DNA from: a virus
Reading direction: 5' to 3' (one strand)
DNA: 20,209 nt
Virus record (IMG/VR): IMGVR_UViG_3300032316_000466
Span: 1-20,209 of that record
A program made the position numbers and the translations under genes. The notes beneath the pieces are model-generated. The model was not told the DNA's origin, ran no database searches, and saw nothing but the letters and a program-made list of their open reading frames with translations. Below, in pieces: positions 14,699 to 20,209 of this stretch (position 1 is its first letter; every line of letters starts with the position of its first letter).

Positions 14699-14956
14699 TC
14701 ATTTAATACAAGCAAGCCACTTGCCTTCCGGGCAAGCCTCGGTTGCCATGACGCTCTTGATCTCCATGTTGCATCCGCACACGTTGCACTTCCCGGCGCC
14801 ACTATAACCGTCCTTATCGAACTGGTCGCATGTGCTGCACACGGTCAGACGCTGCTCGATCTCTTCGACCGTAGCCCTCGGCATCCCGGCGGCGACGAAG
14901 ACAGACGCTGACTTGAAGAAGTTCAGCGCCATCTGTCCTATGCCGGGACCGCTCAC
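14699..14956 (-). CDS. Small Cys-rich protein, predicted zinc ribbon
   Basis: An 85-residue protein beginning with GTG at 14956, which overlaps the stop of the upstream gene as GTGA. The C-terminal half has VCSTC (C40, C43), CNVCGC (C57, C60, C62) and ACPEGKWLAC (C75, C83). The C-x2-C...C-x2-C-x-C...CP-x-GKW pattern is common in small phage proteins and resembles DUF6171-like zinc-binding domains. The N-terminal half is a helix-forming segment (ALNFFKSASVFVAAG) and a helix EEIEQRL directly before the first Cys pair. The 192-residue protein at 11512..12090 has a comparable Cys block. The function is unknown; binding DNA or a protein partner is plausible. Confidence 0.7.
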   Translation of the reverse strand: MSGPGIGQMALNFFKSASVFVAAGMPRATVEEIEQRLTVCSTCDQFDKDGYSGAGKCNVCGCNMEIKSVMATEACPEGKWLACIK

Positions 14957-15249
14957 GGCTCAGGGTCTGGTTCAGCAACGGGAGTGACGGGTGCTGGTGC
15001 TGATGCGTCGAGGATGACCCACTTCGGCTCCGGATCAATGTTGTCCACATGGCAGTACTGCAGCGCCTTGAAGACGTAGTAGTTGTAGCCGGGCTGAGCA
15101 AGAGCGAGGCGCTCTGCTTCCTGCCATGCCGATTCAATCGACACATGAACGACAGTGGTCTGGCTGTCATCTCTCGGGATATAAGCGTCAAGGTCTGCCG
15201 ATTGTGGGTTGTACGCCAAAGGCGTCTGGATTCGGATTACGATATACAT
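14953..15249 (-). CDS. Small protein of unknown function with acidic Pro-rich tail
   Basis: A 98-residue protein, MYIVIRIQTPLAYNP... The open frame extends 39 codons further, but that part runs through a structured non-coding leader, so I take ATG at 15249. The core alternates strands (TTVVHVSIES, YNYYVFKAL) and one helix (AWQEAERLALAQ), and the end is APAPVTPVAEPDPEP. It overlaps the following gene as GTGA. No family is recognised. The small folded core with a low-complexity acidic tail could be a partner-binding protein. Confidence 0.6.
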   Translation of the reverse strand: MYIVIRIQTPLAYNPQSADLDAYIPRDDSQTTVVHVSIESAWQEAERLALAQPGYNYYVFKALQYCHVDNIDPEPKWVILDASAPAPVTPVAEPDPEP

Positions 15250-15497
15250 GGTTTTAGTGTGGTTGGTTTTGGTGAAGGTGCTTCCGGCCAGAGAGTTGCC
15301 CATTGCCCAATGATGACCCTCCAACCGGAAGCAAAGCGTGAAAAGAGATGCCGCCACCTGAGACACTTCGGCGAGGACAACGCCCCCCAGCGTTGACCTT
15401 ATTATGTTGGTTATCTCTCAAGTGGCAGCAAATTAAGGGGTTACGTTTATTGATAGCTCTGTATGAGTCCATTATACATGAGTGATCTTGTATTGTG
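15250..15497 (-). promoter_or_regulatory. Structured non-coding gap with promoter-like -10 box
   Basis: This 248-base gap lies inside the terminase region. Near its upstream end is a perfect TATAAT (15476..15471) preceded by TG, but with no good -35 box at the right distance. Further down are AACGC-6-GCGTT (15379..15394) and a perfect 8-bp long-range pair GCTTCCGG/CCGGAAGC (15280..15287 with 15325..15332). The latter encloses the palindrome CATTGCCCAATG and a repeated TTGCCCA. The RNA could form a branched structure just before the gene at 15249. A 72-codon frame here looks like chance. Confidence 0.4.
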
Positions 15498-15725
15498 TTA
15501 TGGACGGCGCTTTCGGTATAACCTGCTGTGTTTCTTGTCGTTATGCAGATCTATGTACTCGATGATCTTCGCCATGTCGAACATAGCCTGAGCCTCGCCT
15601 TCCGGCGTGTCAGGATAACGGTCCTGAAACTTAGGCATCGGCGAACCACGTTCTAGGCGAGGTCCGACGATCCCGAAATCGGTGTGGATCTCGATATGTC
15701 CATCGATGCGTTTAAGGCTGAGCAT
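15498..15725 (-). CDS. Small protein of unknown function after terS
   Basis: A 75-residue protein, MLSLKRIDGHIEIHTDFGIVGPRLERG..., containing strands (HIEIHTDFGIV), a turn (SPMPKFQDRYPDTPEG) and a C-terminal helix (EAQAMFDMAKIIEYIDLHNDKK) with a basic end RLYRKRRP. It starts inside the last codons of the small terminase gene (14-base overlap), implying coupled translation. No family is recognised. The helix and basic tail would suit a protein- or DNA-contacting accessory factor. Confidence 0.6.
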   Translation of the reverse strand: MLSLKRIDGHIEIHTDFGIVGPRLERGSPMPKFQDRYPDTPEGEAQAMFDMAKIIEYIDLHNDKKHSRLYRKRRP

Positions 15726-16194
15726 GATCGTTCTCCGGGGATGCTAGTGCAGGAACAGGCTTCGAGTCTACAAGGGTAAAGTCCCCGTCCACCGTATCGT
15801 CACGTCCGCCAATGGTGAAGGTCAGGTTCAGCTTCTGAGTACCGTTGACCTCATGCTCGACCTTATCGCCGTACTTCTTCGGAGCGATCTTCGAGGAAGC
15901 CCATTTGAGTGCGTCCATCTGAAGGCGCCCGAGTTGCGCGTCTCCAGCAGTGCGACCGATATCGATGATCTCTTCAGCGAAGGTGTCAGCTTGGTCGAGT
16001 CGCGCCTGCGCGTATTGGCTACGAAAGTCGGGATACTTCTTCAACCAGCGAAGGATTTGAATGCGAGCAGGCATGTGATTATCCAAGCATATAGAACGGA
16101 GAGTTTCTCCGAGAGCGATACGCTCGCAGATCTCGTCGATGAGTTGAGGAGAGTAGAGCGATGGGCGACCCATTTTTGGAGCGTTGGGATTCAT
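15712..16194 (-). CDS. terS: Terminase small subunit
   Basis: A 160-residue protein. The N-terminus GRPSLYSPQLIDEICERIALGETLRSICLD (about 9-38, in parts GRPSLYSPQLIDEICERIA and GETLRSICLD) followed by MPARIQILRWLKKYPDF is the helix-turn-helix region of a well known phage small terminase family. QARLDQADTFAEEIIDI (63-79) and the LGRLQMDALKWASSKIAPKKYGDKV segment (88-112) complete the family signature, including the hallmark KYGDKV. It recognises the packaging site on phage DNA and loads the large subunit. The C-terminus is acidic and Pro-rich. The next confident terminase gene is 1.7 kb downstream, an unusually wide separation. Confidence 0.9.
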   Translation of the reverse strand: MNPNAPKMGRPSLYSPQLIDEICERIALGETLRSICLDNHMPARIQILRWLKKYPDFRSQYAQARLDQADTFAEEIIDIGRTAGDAQLGRLQMDALKWASSKIAPKKYGDKVEHEVNGTQKLNLTFTIGGRDDTVDGDFTLVDSKPVPALASPENDHAQP

Positions 16195-16265
16195 GGGTTT
16201 GTGACTCTAATATTGACAGAGTAAAGCACCACGGTAAAATCGGAGCAAGCGAAGAGGGAGAGAGG

Positions 16266-16667
16266 TTATGTTTGTGGATACGATGAAGGGTTGCGGATGT
16301 CTATAATAGTTTCCTCTTCGAGCCTCGTTTTGACTTTTTCTTGGACGAACTGGAGTTCGATACTTTGCGGATCATCGTCCGGGATGAGTTTGGCATAGCG
16401 GAGTTGATCGATGAGCGGCTTGCAGCCTCCTGCAAAATTGTCCAGATCGAGGACATGGCACGATCTCCTCGTAATGCAGACGATAATGCGAGCGCGGCCT
16501 TTTTCTTTTCTTTGAGGAGGTGAGACCAATGTTTCCCGAGCAGTTGGTTGAGCGATGGAGTTAGGTAGTGCGGGAGAATTATGCGTAGGTGAGACGGCAG
16601 GAGCTTTTGAATACGATCCATCTGGTAGTTGGATGTAGCCGAGTTTTCTGAGGTCATCGAAGGTCAT
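16266..16667 (-). CDS. RusA-like Holliday junction resolvase (predicted)
   Basis: A 133-residue protein. LDLDNFAGGCKPLIDQLR (73-90) and LIPDDDPQSIELQFVQEK (94-111) match the D-x-DN-x4-K-x2-D-x-L and h-x-DD pattern of RusA endonucleases. In that family the aspartates of these two motifs bind the catalytic metal. The N-terminal 50 residues are different: TFDDLRKLGYIQLPDGSYS and a Pro/Ser-rich linker, an extension not present in Escherichia coli RusA (120 residues). The enzyme would resolve branched DNA before packaging, which suits its place directly ahead of the small terminase gene. It starts one base after the upstream stop. A 71-base gap separates it from terS. Confidence 0.65.
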   Translation of the reverse strand: MTFDDLRKLGYIQLPDGSYSKAPAVSPTHNSPALPNSIAQPTARETLVSPPQRKEKGRARIIVCITRRSCHVLDLDNFAGGCKPLIDQLRYAKLIPDDDPQSIELQFVQEKVKTRLEEETIIDIRNPSSYPQT

Positions 16668-16668
16668 T

Positions 16669-16938
16669 CTAATCGATGAGGGTGAAGGCGCCGACAGGTT
16701 TTGCGCGGAGAGCGTCGATAGCGGCGTGAGCCTGCTCAGAGCACCATTGACCGTTGCATGACACGGGGGGCATGCCCTCGGGGGAGTTGTCGTAGATGGT
16801 CTTGCCGCCTTTAGCGGCGATGAAGGCGAGAGCGGCCATGAGTTCGTTCACGTCATCTTTGCGTTCGCGGTACATGGCTTCTACGGTCGCGAGGCGTTTG
16901 CGGAGGCGCTGGACGGTGTCTTGGTCGTTGTCGTTCAT
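16669..16938 (-). CDS. Small protein of unknown function with N-terminal coiled-coil segment
   Basis: An 89-residue protein beginning MNDNDQDTVQRLRKRLATVEAM. ATG 16938 overlaps the upstream stop as ATGA; the longer frame upstream runs across another gene and is rejected. Residues 8-33 are a charged helix likely to form a coiled coil. The middle holds ELMAALAFIAAKGGKTIYDNSPEG, the second half has two cysteines (VSCNGQWCSEQA) and it ends with a helix (HAAIDALRAK). It is one base before the RusA-like gene. The function is unknown. Confidence 0.6.
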   Translation of the reverse strand: MNDNDQDTVQRLRKRLATVEAMYRERKDDVNELMAALAFIAAKGGKTIYDNSPEGMPPVSCNGQWCSEQAHAAIDALRAKPVGAFTLID

Positions 16939-17132
16939 GCTGGTTGTTGCAGGAGCCACTTGGAGGTGCTGTTGATGGTTTGCTTGGGGAGGCACTTGTG
17001 TTGTTCTTCGAGTTGCTCCCATGTTGTCTGTTGGAGACGTACAAGCCTGTGGGCGCAGCAGTAGCAGGAACTGCAGAGACCTCTGGCCGTGGCCCATCGG
17101 TTGCAGCTTGGGTTAAGGCAGCGGATGCTCAT
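16935..17132 (-). CDS. 65-residue Cys-rich protein, predicted zinc finger
   Basis: Begins MSIRCLNPSCNRWATARGLCSSCY. C5-x4-C10-x9-C20-x2-C23 with the phrase ARGLCSSCY resembles the small C-x4-C...GLC-x2-(C/H) zinc knuckles seen in many phage proteins and in N-terminal parts of HNH-type endonucleases. Here no HNH core follows, only TTWEQLEEQHKCLP and a basic tail. Both ends overlap the neighbours as ATGA. It may be a DNA-binding regulator or adaptor. Confidence 0.65.
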   Translation of the reverse strand: MSIRCLNPSCNRWATARGLCSSCYCCAHRLVRLQQTTWEQLEEQHKCLPKQTINSTSKWLLQQPA

Positions 17133-17341
17133 GGGTTCAGGATGCGGTGCCAGATCTTTTCAGCGATGTGGTGGCGCATGAGCTTGGCCTCGCCCTCGGT
17201 GTAGCCAAACGTGATGATATGATCTTGGAACTTGTCTTTGTGCTCGACGAGGAAGGTTCCGATCACGTCATGCTCGGCCCATGTGAGTTGTCTGGCTTGG
17301 AATGGTTTGAATTTGGGTTTGGTCTTGGTCTTAGTTTTCAT
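17129..17341 (-). CDS. 70-residue protein of unknown function with Lys/Thr repeat start
   Basis: Begins MKTKTKTKPKFKPFQARQLTWAEHD and continues as helices (GTFLVEHKDKFQDHI, EGEAKLMRHHIAEKIWHRIL). ATG 17341 lies inside the end of the upstream small gene (11-base overlap); the longer frame is not supported. The alternating K-T start and His-rich helix have no recognised match. The ATGA overlap with the next gene suggests a real member of this operon. Confidence 0.6.
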   Translation of the reverse strand: MKTKTKTKPKFKPFQARQLTWAEHDVIGTFLVEHKDKFQDHIITFGYTEGEAKLMRHHIAEKIWHRILNP

Positions 17342-17471
17342 CGAATTGTAGTTCTGCTGCGTAGTCGCACGGGTTGCATTGTCCGATAGGTTTGCCGTGC
17401 ATACACACGTCATTGGTGGGCGTCTGGTTGTCAGGCGCCTCGTCCGGTAGGGTTTCTAGTTGGTTGTGCAT
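17331..17471 (-). CDS. 46-residue acidic protein with three clustered cysteines
   Basis: Starts MHNQLETLPDEAPDNQTPTND and contains CMHGKPIGQCNPCDY, a C-x-H-x6-C-x2-C arrangement compatible with one zinc site. The longer frame to 17618 crosses the preceding gene, so I use ATG 17471, eight bases after the upstream stop. It is short and rests on context and on the Cys/His pattern, so confidence is moderate. Confidence 0.45.
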   Translation of the reverse strand: MHNQLETLPDEAPDNQTPTNDVCMHGKPIGQCNPCDYAAELQFDEN

Positions 17472-17479
17472 AGAAGTTG

Positions 17480-17974
17480 TTAGAAGTCCACGATCAGATC
17501 CTGCATCTTGTGGAGTTTGTTTTGTGGGATGAAGTGAGCAGCGCCCATGTTGTTTGGATCTCTGAGGGTTCCTAACTCCTCGCGTTCGTATCCGTAGCAC
17601 CATCCTCGGAGGGAGCAACGAAGTTCGTCCACGATGACGAGAAGGTACCGCCTGAAGTCAGGGTCGTTGTCTCGCAGGATGAGGCTTCCGTTTTGAATGG
17701 GAGCGGCCCGGACCTCGATATCATCGAACAGGTCGCTCTTGTTGTGGAACACGTTGAGCCGGGGAACGAAGTAGCGTCCGTACGCCTTGGCTACGGCGAT
17801 CTCGCCCATAGCGCCAAGGATGTCGTTGGTCATCCGTTTGGCGGCTTGCTGCTCCGGGTCGCGGTGTCCTCCCCGAGCGTCCTTGTTGGCTTGCGTGATG
17901 AAGCGATTAGTCGCCGCATGCACAGCCAACGCGAACTCCTCGGGGAGGAGTACCTGCTCAGTGCTGAGATCCAC
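17480..17974 (-). CDS. Putative PD-(D/E)XK-like nuclease family protein
   Basis: A 164-residue protein starting with GTG at 17974, two bases after the upstream stop. LGAMGEIAVAKAYG (53-66), NKSDLFDDIEVRA (78-90), LILRDNDPDFRRYLLVIVDE (98-117, in parts LILRDNDPDF and RRYLLVIVDE) and GWCYGYE (124-130) match the order of a phage family I remember: GE-helix, D...EVR, RPDDPD and a GW turn. The GE, D85 and E87-V-R89 residues would correspond to the E...D...E-x-K active site of PD-(D/E)XK nucleases, with Arg in place of Lys. It follows the SSB-like gene, which suits a recombination or end-processing enzyme. A catalytically inactive relative cannot be excluded. Confidence 0.5.
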   Translation of the reverse strand: MDLSTEQVLLPEEFALAVHAATNRFITQANKDARGGHRDPEQQAAKRMTNDILGAMGEIAVAKAYGRYFVPRLNVFHNKSDLFDDIEVRAAPIQNGSLILRDNDPDFRRYLLVIVDELRCSLRGWCYGYEREELGTLRDPNNMGAAHFIPQNKLHKMQDLIVDF

Positions 17975-17976
17975 GT

Positions 17977-18495
17977 CTAGAACGGGATGTCATCGTCTTC
18001 GAGAGCCTCCTCGGTCTGCGAGTTGCTCATGGCACGTTCCTTGGCGGCATTTGCCTTCTCCTTAGACGTATCCTTCGGGACTGGCTTGCCCTCGTCCTCG
18101 GCCTTGAGCCGGGCGATGATGCGTGAGCCAACTTCCTCGGCGGCTTTGTTGCTGAGACGGTTGAGCCACTTCGCTTTGATGCGTGTCTCGCCGTTGTACT
18201 CCTCGGCTTCGGTCACGATCAGGACTTGGATCCCGTCGAAGTTGAGATCGTCCCAGTTGCCGTCCCAGTCGAACGCTTTGATGAGCGCCTCGACCGTCCG
18301 GGGCTTGGCCTTCTCGCTGAGGTAGCCGCGCCAGACAATCTCACGGTTCTCCTGATCACCCGGCTCTGTGACGATGCACGGGATGCGGATGAACGGTGTG
18401 CCAGTCTTGGTCTCGTCTAGCCAACCGTTGCCGGGGCGCTTGACCGTGCAGAGGAACTTTCCTTCTGCGTCAACGTACTGCGTGTCTTTTGCCAT
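17977..18495 (-). CDS. Single-stranded DNA-binding-like protein with acidic DDDIPF tip
   Basis: A 172-residue protein starting MAKDTQYVDAEGKFLCTVKR. A GGAGG Shine-Dalgarno precedes ATG 18495, and the 33-codon upstream extension crosses it and is rejected. Strand-rich residues 10-110 (KFLCTVKRPG, TPFIRIPCIVTEPG, IQVLIVTEAEEYNGETRIKAKWL) look like an OB-fold of the phage DUF669/SSB-like kind. A charged linker and the terminal LEDDDIPF follow. In bacterial SSB the same tip (DDDIPF) recruits replication and repair proteins. The protein would coat single-stranded DNA and bring host or phage partners to it. It lies next to the nuclease-like gene and upstream of the RusA-like gene, forming a recombination set. 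Confidence 0.65.
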   Translation of the reverse strand: MAKDTQYVDAEGKFLCTVKRPGNGWLDETKTGTPFIRIPCIVTEPGDQENREIVWRGYLSEKAKPRTVEALIKAFDWDGNWDDLNFDGIQVLIVTEAEEYNGETRIKAKWLNRLSNKAAEEVGSRIIARLKAEDEGKPVPKDTSKEKANAAKERAMSNSQTEEALEDDDIPF

Positions 18496-18500
18496 GATGA

Positions 18501-18734
18501 TTAGACCTCCGGTGTGGTTTCGGGTTGGCTGGTCTCGCTGACGAATCCCGGAGGATACTGCTGAGACTCCAGAACCTTGGAGATCTTGACGCACTCGTCA
18601 TGGATGTACTTGTACCAAGCCATGCACTGATGGTGCTCCATCTTGATCGACACGTTGAACACTTCGGGTTCCGTTCGACGCTTGGCTGTTTTGACGCCGA
18701 ATGTCAGGCGTGTGGGTTTAGGATTCCTTCCCAT
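18501..18734 (-). CDS. 77-residue protein of unknown function
   Basis: MGRNPKPTRLTFGVKTAKRRT... starts at ATG 18734 with GGAAAG just upstream, overlapping the stop of the previous tiny gene as TAATG. A basic N-terminus leads to a strand (EVFNVSIKM) and a helix with His/Cys (HHQCMAWYKYIHDECVKISKVL), then an acidic Pro/Thr-rich tail. It ends six bases before the SSB-like start and overlays that gene's Shine-Dalgarno region. No family is recognised. Confidence 0.6.
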   Translation of the reverse strand: MGRNPKPTRLTFGVKTAKRRTEPEVFNVSIKMEHHQCMAWYKYIHDECVKISKVLESQQYPPGFVSETSQPETTPEV

Positions 18735-18871
18735 TACTTTCCTTTCTTAGCAGCGAATCCGCCGCGCTTAGCTTTCATCTTCGCGAAGGTTTTCGGAGCG
18801 ATGGTTGACTTGGATTTCGGGCGCGATGTCCCGGCTTTCTTACGTTTATTTATGTTTTCGTACAGGCTCAT
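18734..18871 (-). CDS. 45-residue Lys-rich conserved small phage protein
   Basis: Begins MSLYENINKRKKAGTSRPKS and ends RGGFAAKKGK, with about one third Lys/Arg. The opening LYENINKRKKAGTSR followed by a Ser/Thr-Lys stretch and KMKA is a sequence I recall as recurring in many small phage proteins, especially from environmental samples. Both ends are coupled (ATGA upstream, TAATG downstream). A nucleic acid-binding or DNA-condensing role is plausible from the charge alone. Confidence 0.7.
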   Translation of the reverse strand: MSLYENINKRKKAGTSRPKSKSTIAPKTFAKMKAKRGGFAAKKGK

Positions 18872-19515
18872 ACTTTGGACTGTTTGTTGGAGAAGTTTTC
18901 CAAGAGCGCGAACGGTTTTGACCCATAGGCGGCGAGATAGTCATCGGTGTCGATGACCAGCCCGAGACGCTTAGCAGTCTCCTCGCTCCACACTACCTTG
19001 GCGAACTTCAGGTTGAATACGGTGATCATGTGATCGTGTCGGCCCCCGCAGGACGCCTGCAGGTTCAGGTTTTTCGGGATGCTGCCAAGCCGTGCAACCC
19101 AGAAGGGAAGCGACTTGGTGAACGCCCAGAAATGTATGTCAGGGTTGGCTTCGATGAACAGGAGCCAACCGTCGAAGTAAGTTTGCGAGAAGAAGTCCCC
19201 GGCGGTATGGATACGGCACCGCTTCATCTTGCGAGGCTTCGCACGTTCGAGGATCGAGTACACCTGATGCGGTGTCTTGCCTTTGACCGCATCGAAGTTG
19301 GTCCACAGCCGATCCCGGACGCTTGGGTATCGCTCGTATACCGCCGAGTAGCACCGGAACTCTTGCTTGGGACCGTTCCAGACCTTTCCGGTGTGCCTGT
19401 CTGCGATAGCCAAACACTTCTCGGCGCCGGGGCATGTGGTCCCGGACGGCAATGACCAAGAGTAAGCCTTCTCGTCAAAGACGTACTTGTTGACCTTGGT
19501 GAACGCCGGGATCAT
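18868..19515 (-). CDS. Gp88-family protein (mycobacteriophage gene product 88-like)
   Basis: A 215-residue protein. SGTTCPGAEKCLAIADRHTGK (24-44, in parts SGTTCPGAEKC and LAIADRHTGK), EFRCYSA (52-58), RIHTAGDFFSQTYFDGW (101-117), FWAFTKSLPFW (129-139), ASCGGRHD (154-161) and LGLVIDTDD (near 185-193) follow the full order of the Gene product 88 family, widespread in phages of many hosts. The three Cys near the start (C28, C34, C55) are a likely metal or iron-sulfur site. The family has no established function that I know of. It starts with ATGA overlap after the previous gene. Confidence 0.82.
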   Translation of the reverse strand: MIPAFTKVNKYVFDEKAYSWSLPSGTTCPGAEKCLAIADRHTGKVWNGPKQEFRCYSAVYERYPSVRDRLWTNFDAVKGKTPHQVYSILERAKPRKMKRCRIHTAGDFFSQTYFDGWLLFIEANPDIHFWAFTKSLPFWVARLGSIPKNLNLQASCGGRHDHMITVFNLKFAKVVWSEETAKRLGLVIDTDDYLAAYGSKPFALLENFSNKQSKV

Positions 19516-19841
19516 TTTTTGTCCACTTCAGCCAGCGCAAAACAGGCGATGCTCGTAGCCTTGAAGCTCTGCGCCTCAAAGCTCAAACAGGTCGTTGAAG
19601 ACAGATTGGAAATCTTCTCCAGTGCCTCGCGAAGTTGGTTGAGCTTCCGTTCAACCTCGGAAAGTCGCTGCAGATCTTTGGTGATTTGCGCCTCACGAAT
19701 TGCCTCGTTCTTTGGGCGCAATCTCCAGACTGTTGGCGAAGTCTTCAGACCGTTTTGAATGCCGCCGCACTCGACAAAGTGCAGACCGCTTTCCTCCACG
19801 ATTGCCGCACAGGACTGGCAAAGTTTTGGTGTGTCGCTCAT
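19512..19841 (-). CDS. Small protein with N-terminal Cys motif and coiled coil
   Basis: A 109-residue protein. LCQSCAAIVEESGLHFVECGG gives C8-x2-C11 and C25, a short zinc-ribbon-like knob. From about 45 to 78 it is a charged helix with heptad-like Leu (DLQRLSEVERKLNQLREALEKI), so it probably forms a coiled-coil dimer. The start overlaps the upstream gene as ATGA (19841..19838), and the end overlaps the Gp88-like gene the same way. No family is recognised. Confidence 0.65.
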   Translation of the reverse strand: MSDTPKLCQSCAAIVEESGLHFVECGGIQNGLKTSPTVWRLRPKNEAIREAQITKDLQRLSEVERKLNQLREALEKISNLSSTTCLSFEAQSFKATSIACFALAEVDKK

Positions 19842-20209
19842 TTCACTTCTCCTTCCTTGGCTCGCATATCTTCAAACACCGCAAGTGTCCCCTCCGCGAC
19901 TGCAGCGTGATCCAAAGGCGGATTGTGCGGATCGTAGGCGATCATTTCCAACGCCTCCTTGTAGGCGTCCCTCTCCCTCCGCAACACGCACATGGGCCGA
20001 CTGCAGGAGTCTCCGCAACTGTGGATCGTGGAGGCTTGGAGGTCGTCGATAAGCCTGTTTCGCTCCCGCTTTAGTTCACAAACTTCTTTGTGTTTAATTC
20101 TGGCGTTTTTACACGCCTCTTTCCATTTGCTAAGCCAATAATTGCTTGCAGCTGTGACATTGCAGAGTTCTGCTTCTGCGTCTTTCCTCGAACGCTCCCG
20201 CTGATCGAC
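19838..20209 (-). CDS. Coiled-coil protein (5' end beyond the right edge)
   Basis: An open frame of 123 residues enters from the window edge without a start and ends TGA at 19838. It has charged helices (KWKEACKNARIKHKEVCELKRERNRLIDDL, in parts KWKEACKNARIKHKEV and ELKRERNRLIDDL). A Cys cluster follows (HSCGDSCSRPMC), then another helix (LRRERDAYKEALEMIAYDP) and an Ala-rich end. Such Arg/Glu/Leu helices before an ALEMIAY-type segment are common in small phage proteins of unknown role. The missing N-terminus prevents further assignment. Confidence 0.6.
   Translation of the reverse strand, partial: VDQRERSRKDAEAELCNVTAASNYWLSKWKEACKNARIKHKEVCELKRERNRLIDDLQASTIHSCGDSCSRPMCVLRRERDAYKEALEMIAYDPHNPPLDHAAVAEGTLAVFEDMRAKEGEVK

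Noticed and set aside
15254-15472. 72-codon minus-strand frame in the gap before the 15249 gene
   Set aside because: Its composition (Gly/His/Cys/Asn-rich without a hydrophobic core) looks random, it has no ribosome-binding site, and it covers inverted repeats that better explain the region.
16195-16265. Weak promoter-like pair (TTGCTC / TTTACT) in the gap before terS
   Set aside because: Only three and four of six bases match the consensus boxes, which is close to chance in 71 bases.
1-20209. CRISPR array, tRNA, integrase, insertion sequence or antibiotic-resistance gene
   Set aside because: I looked for regularly spaced repeats, cloverleaf-like segments, integrase or transposase motifs and terminal inverted repeats and found none; the only repeats are those inside the tail-fibre-like gene and short hairpins.

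Overview
The window is a piece of a tailed double-stranded DNA phage (Caudoviricetes) or closely related provirus. Every gene I can support lies on the minus strand, so transcription runs from the right edge to the left edge. The hallmark genes appear in phage order: small terminase subunit, large terminase, portal, scaffold, major capsid protein and a tail-fibre-like protein. No integrase, plasmid or rRNA/tRNA gene is visible. A 39-residue protein with a clear lipobox argues weakly for a diderm (Gram-negative type) host. Shine-Dalgarno use is mixed: it is strong for the tail gene, the methyltransferase, the SSB-like gene and the 8418..9047 gene, and absent for the capsid and scaffold genes.

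Right third (about 20209 to 16195): a tightly packed early/middle block, with many 4-base ATGA or 5-base TAATG overlaps. It holds a coiled-coil protein cut by the window edge, a small Cys-motif/coiled-coil protein, a Gp88-family protein, a tiny Lys-rich protein, an SSB-like protein ending in DDDIPF, a probable PD-(D/E)XK-like protein, several tiny Cys-containing or unknown proteins, and a RusA-like resolvase. This looks like a DNA recombination/replication set.

Middle (16194 to 11512): the terminase small subunit, then six small genes (including an overlapping membrane-protein/lipoprotein pair), the large terminase and a Cys-rich conserved protein. The terminase genes are separated by about 1.7 kb, and a roughly 250-base structured non-coding gap lies inside that interval.

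Left half (11507 to 1): the head module. It has a large portal (806 aa), a protein of unknown role with a SHOCT-like C-terminus, three small proteins and a 420-aa scaffold. A cassette of five translationally coupled sugar-modification genes follows (four predicted glycosyltransferases of different types plus a SAM methyltransferase). After a 260-base gap with a sigma70-like promoter comes the major capsid protein, and then a tail-fibre-like gene that runs off the left edge with a duplicated domain. The glycosyltransferase cassette sits exactly between scaffold and capsid genes. It is the most interesting part of the window, because it suggests a late-expressed system that decorates the virion.

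Two partial genes touch the window edges (1..1200 and 19838..20209), and four complete genes are shorter than 60 codons (8248..8421, 14288..14407, 17331..17471, 18734..18871). I read all of these directly from the sequence.
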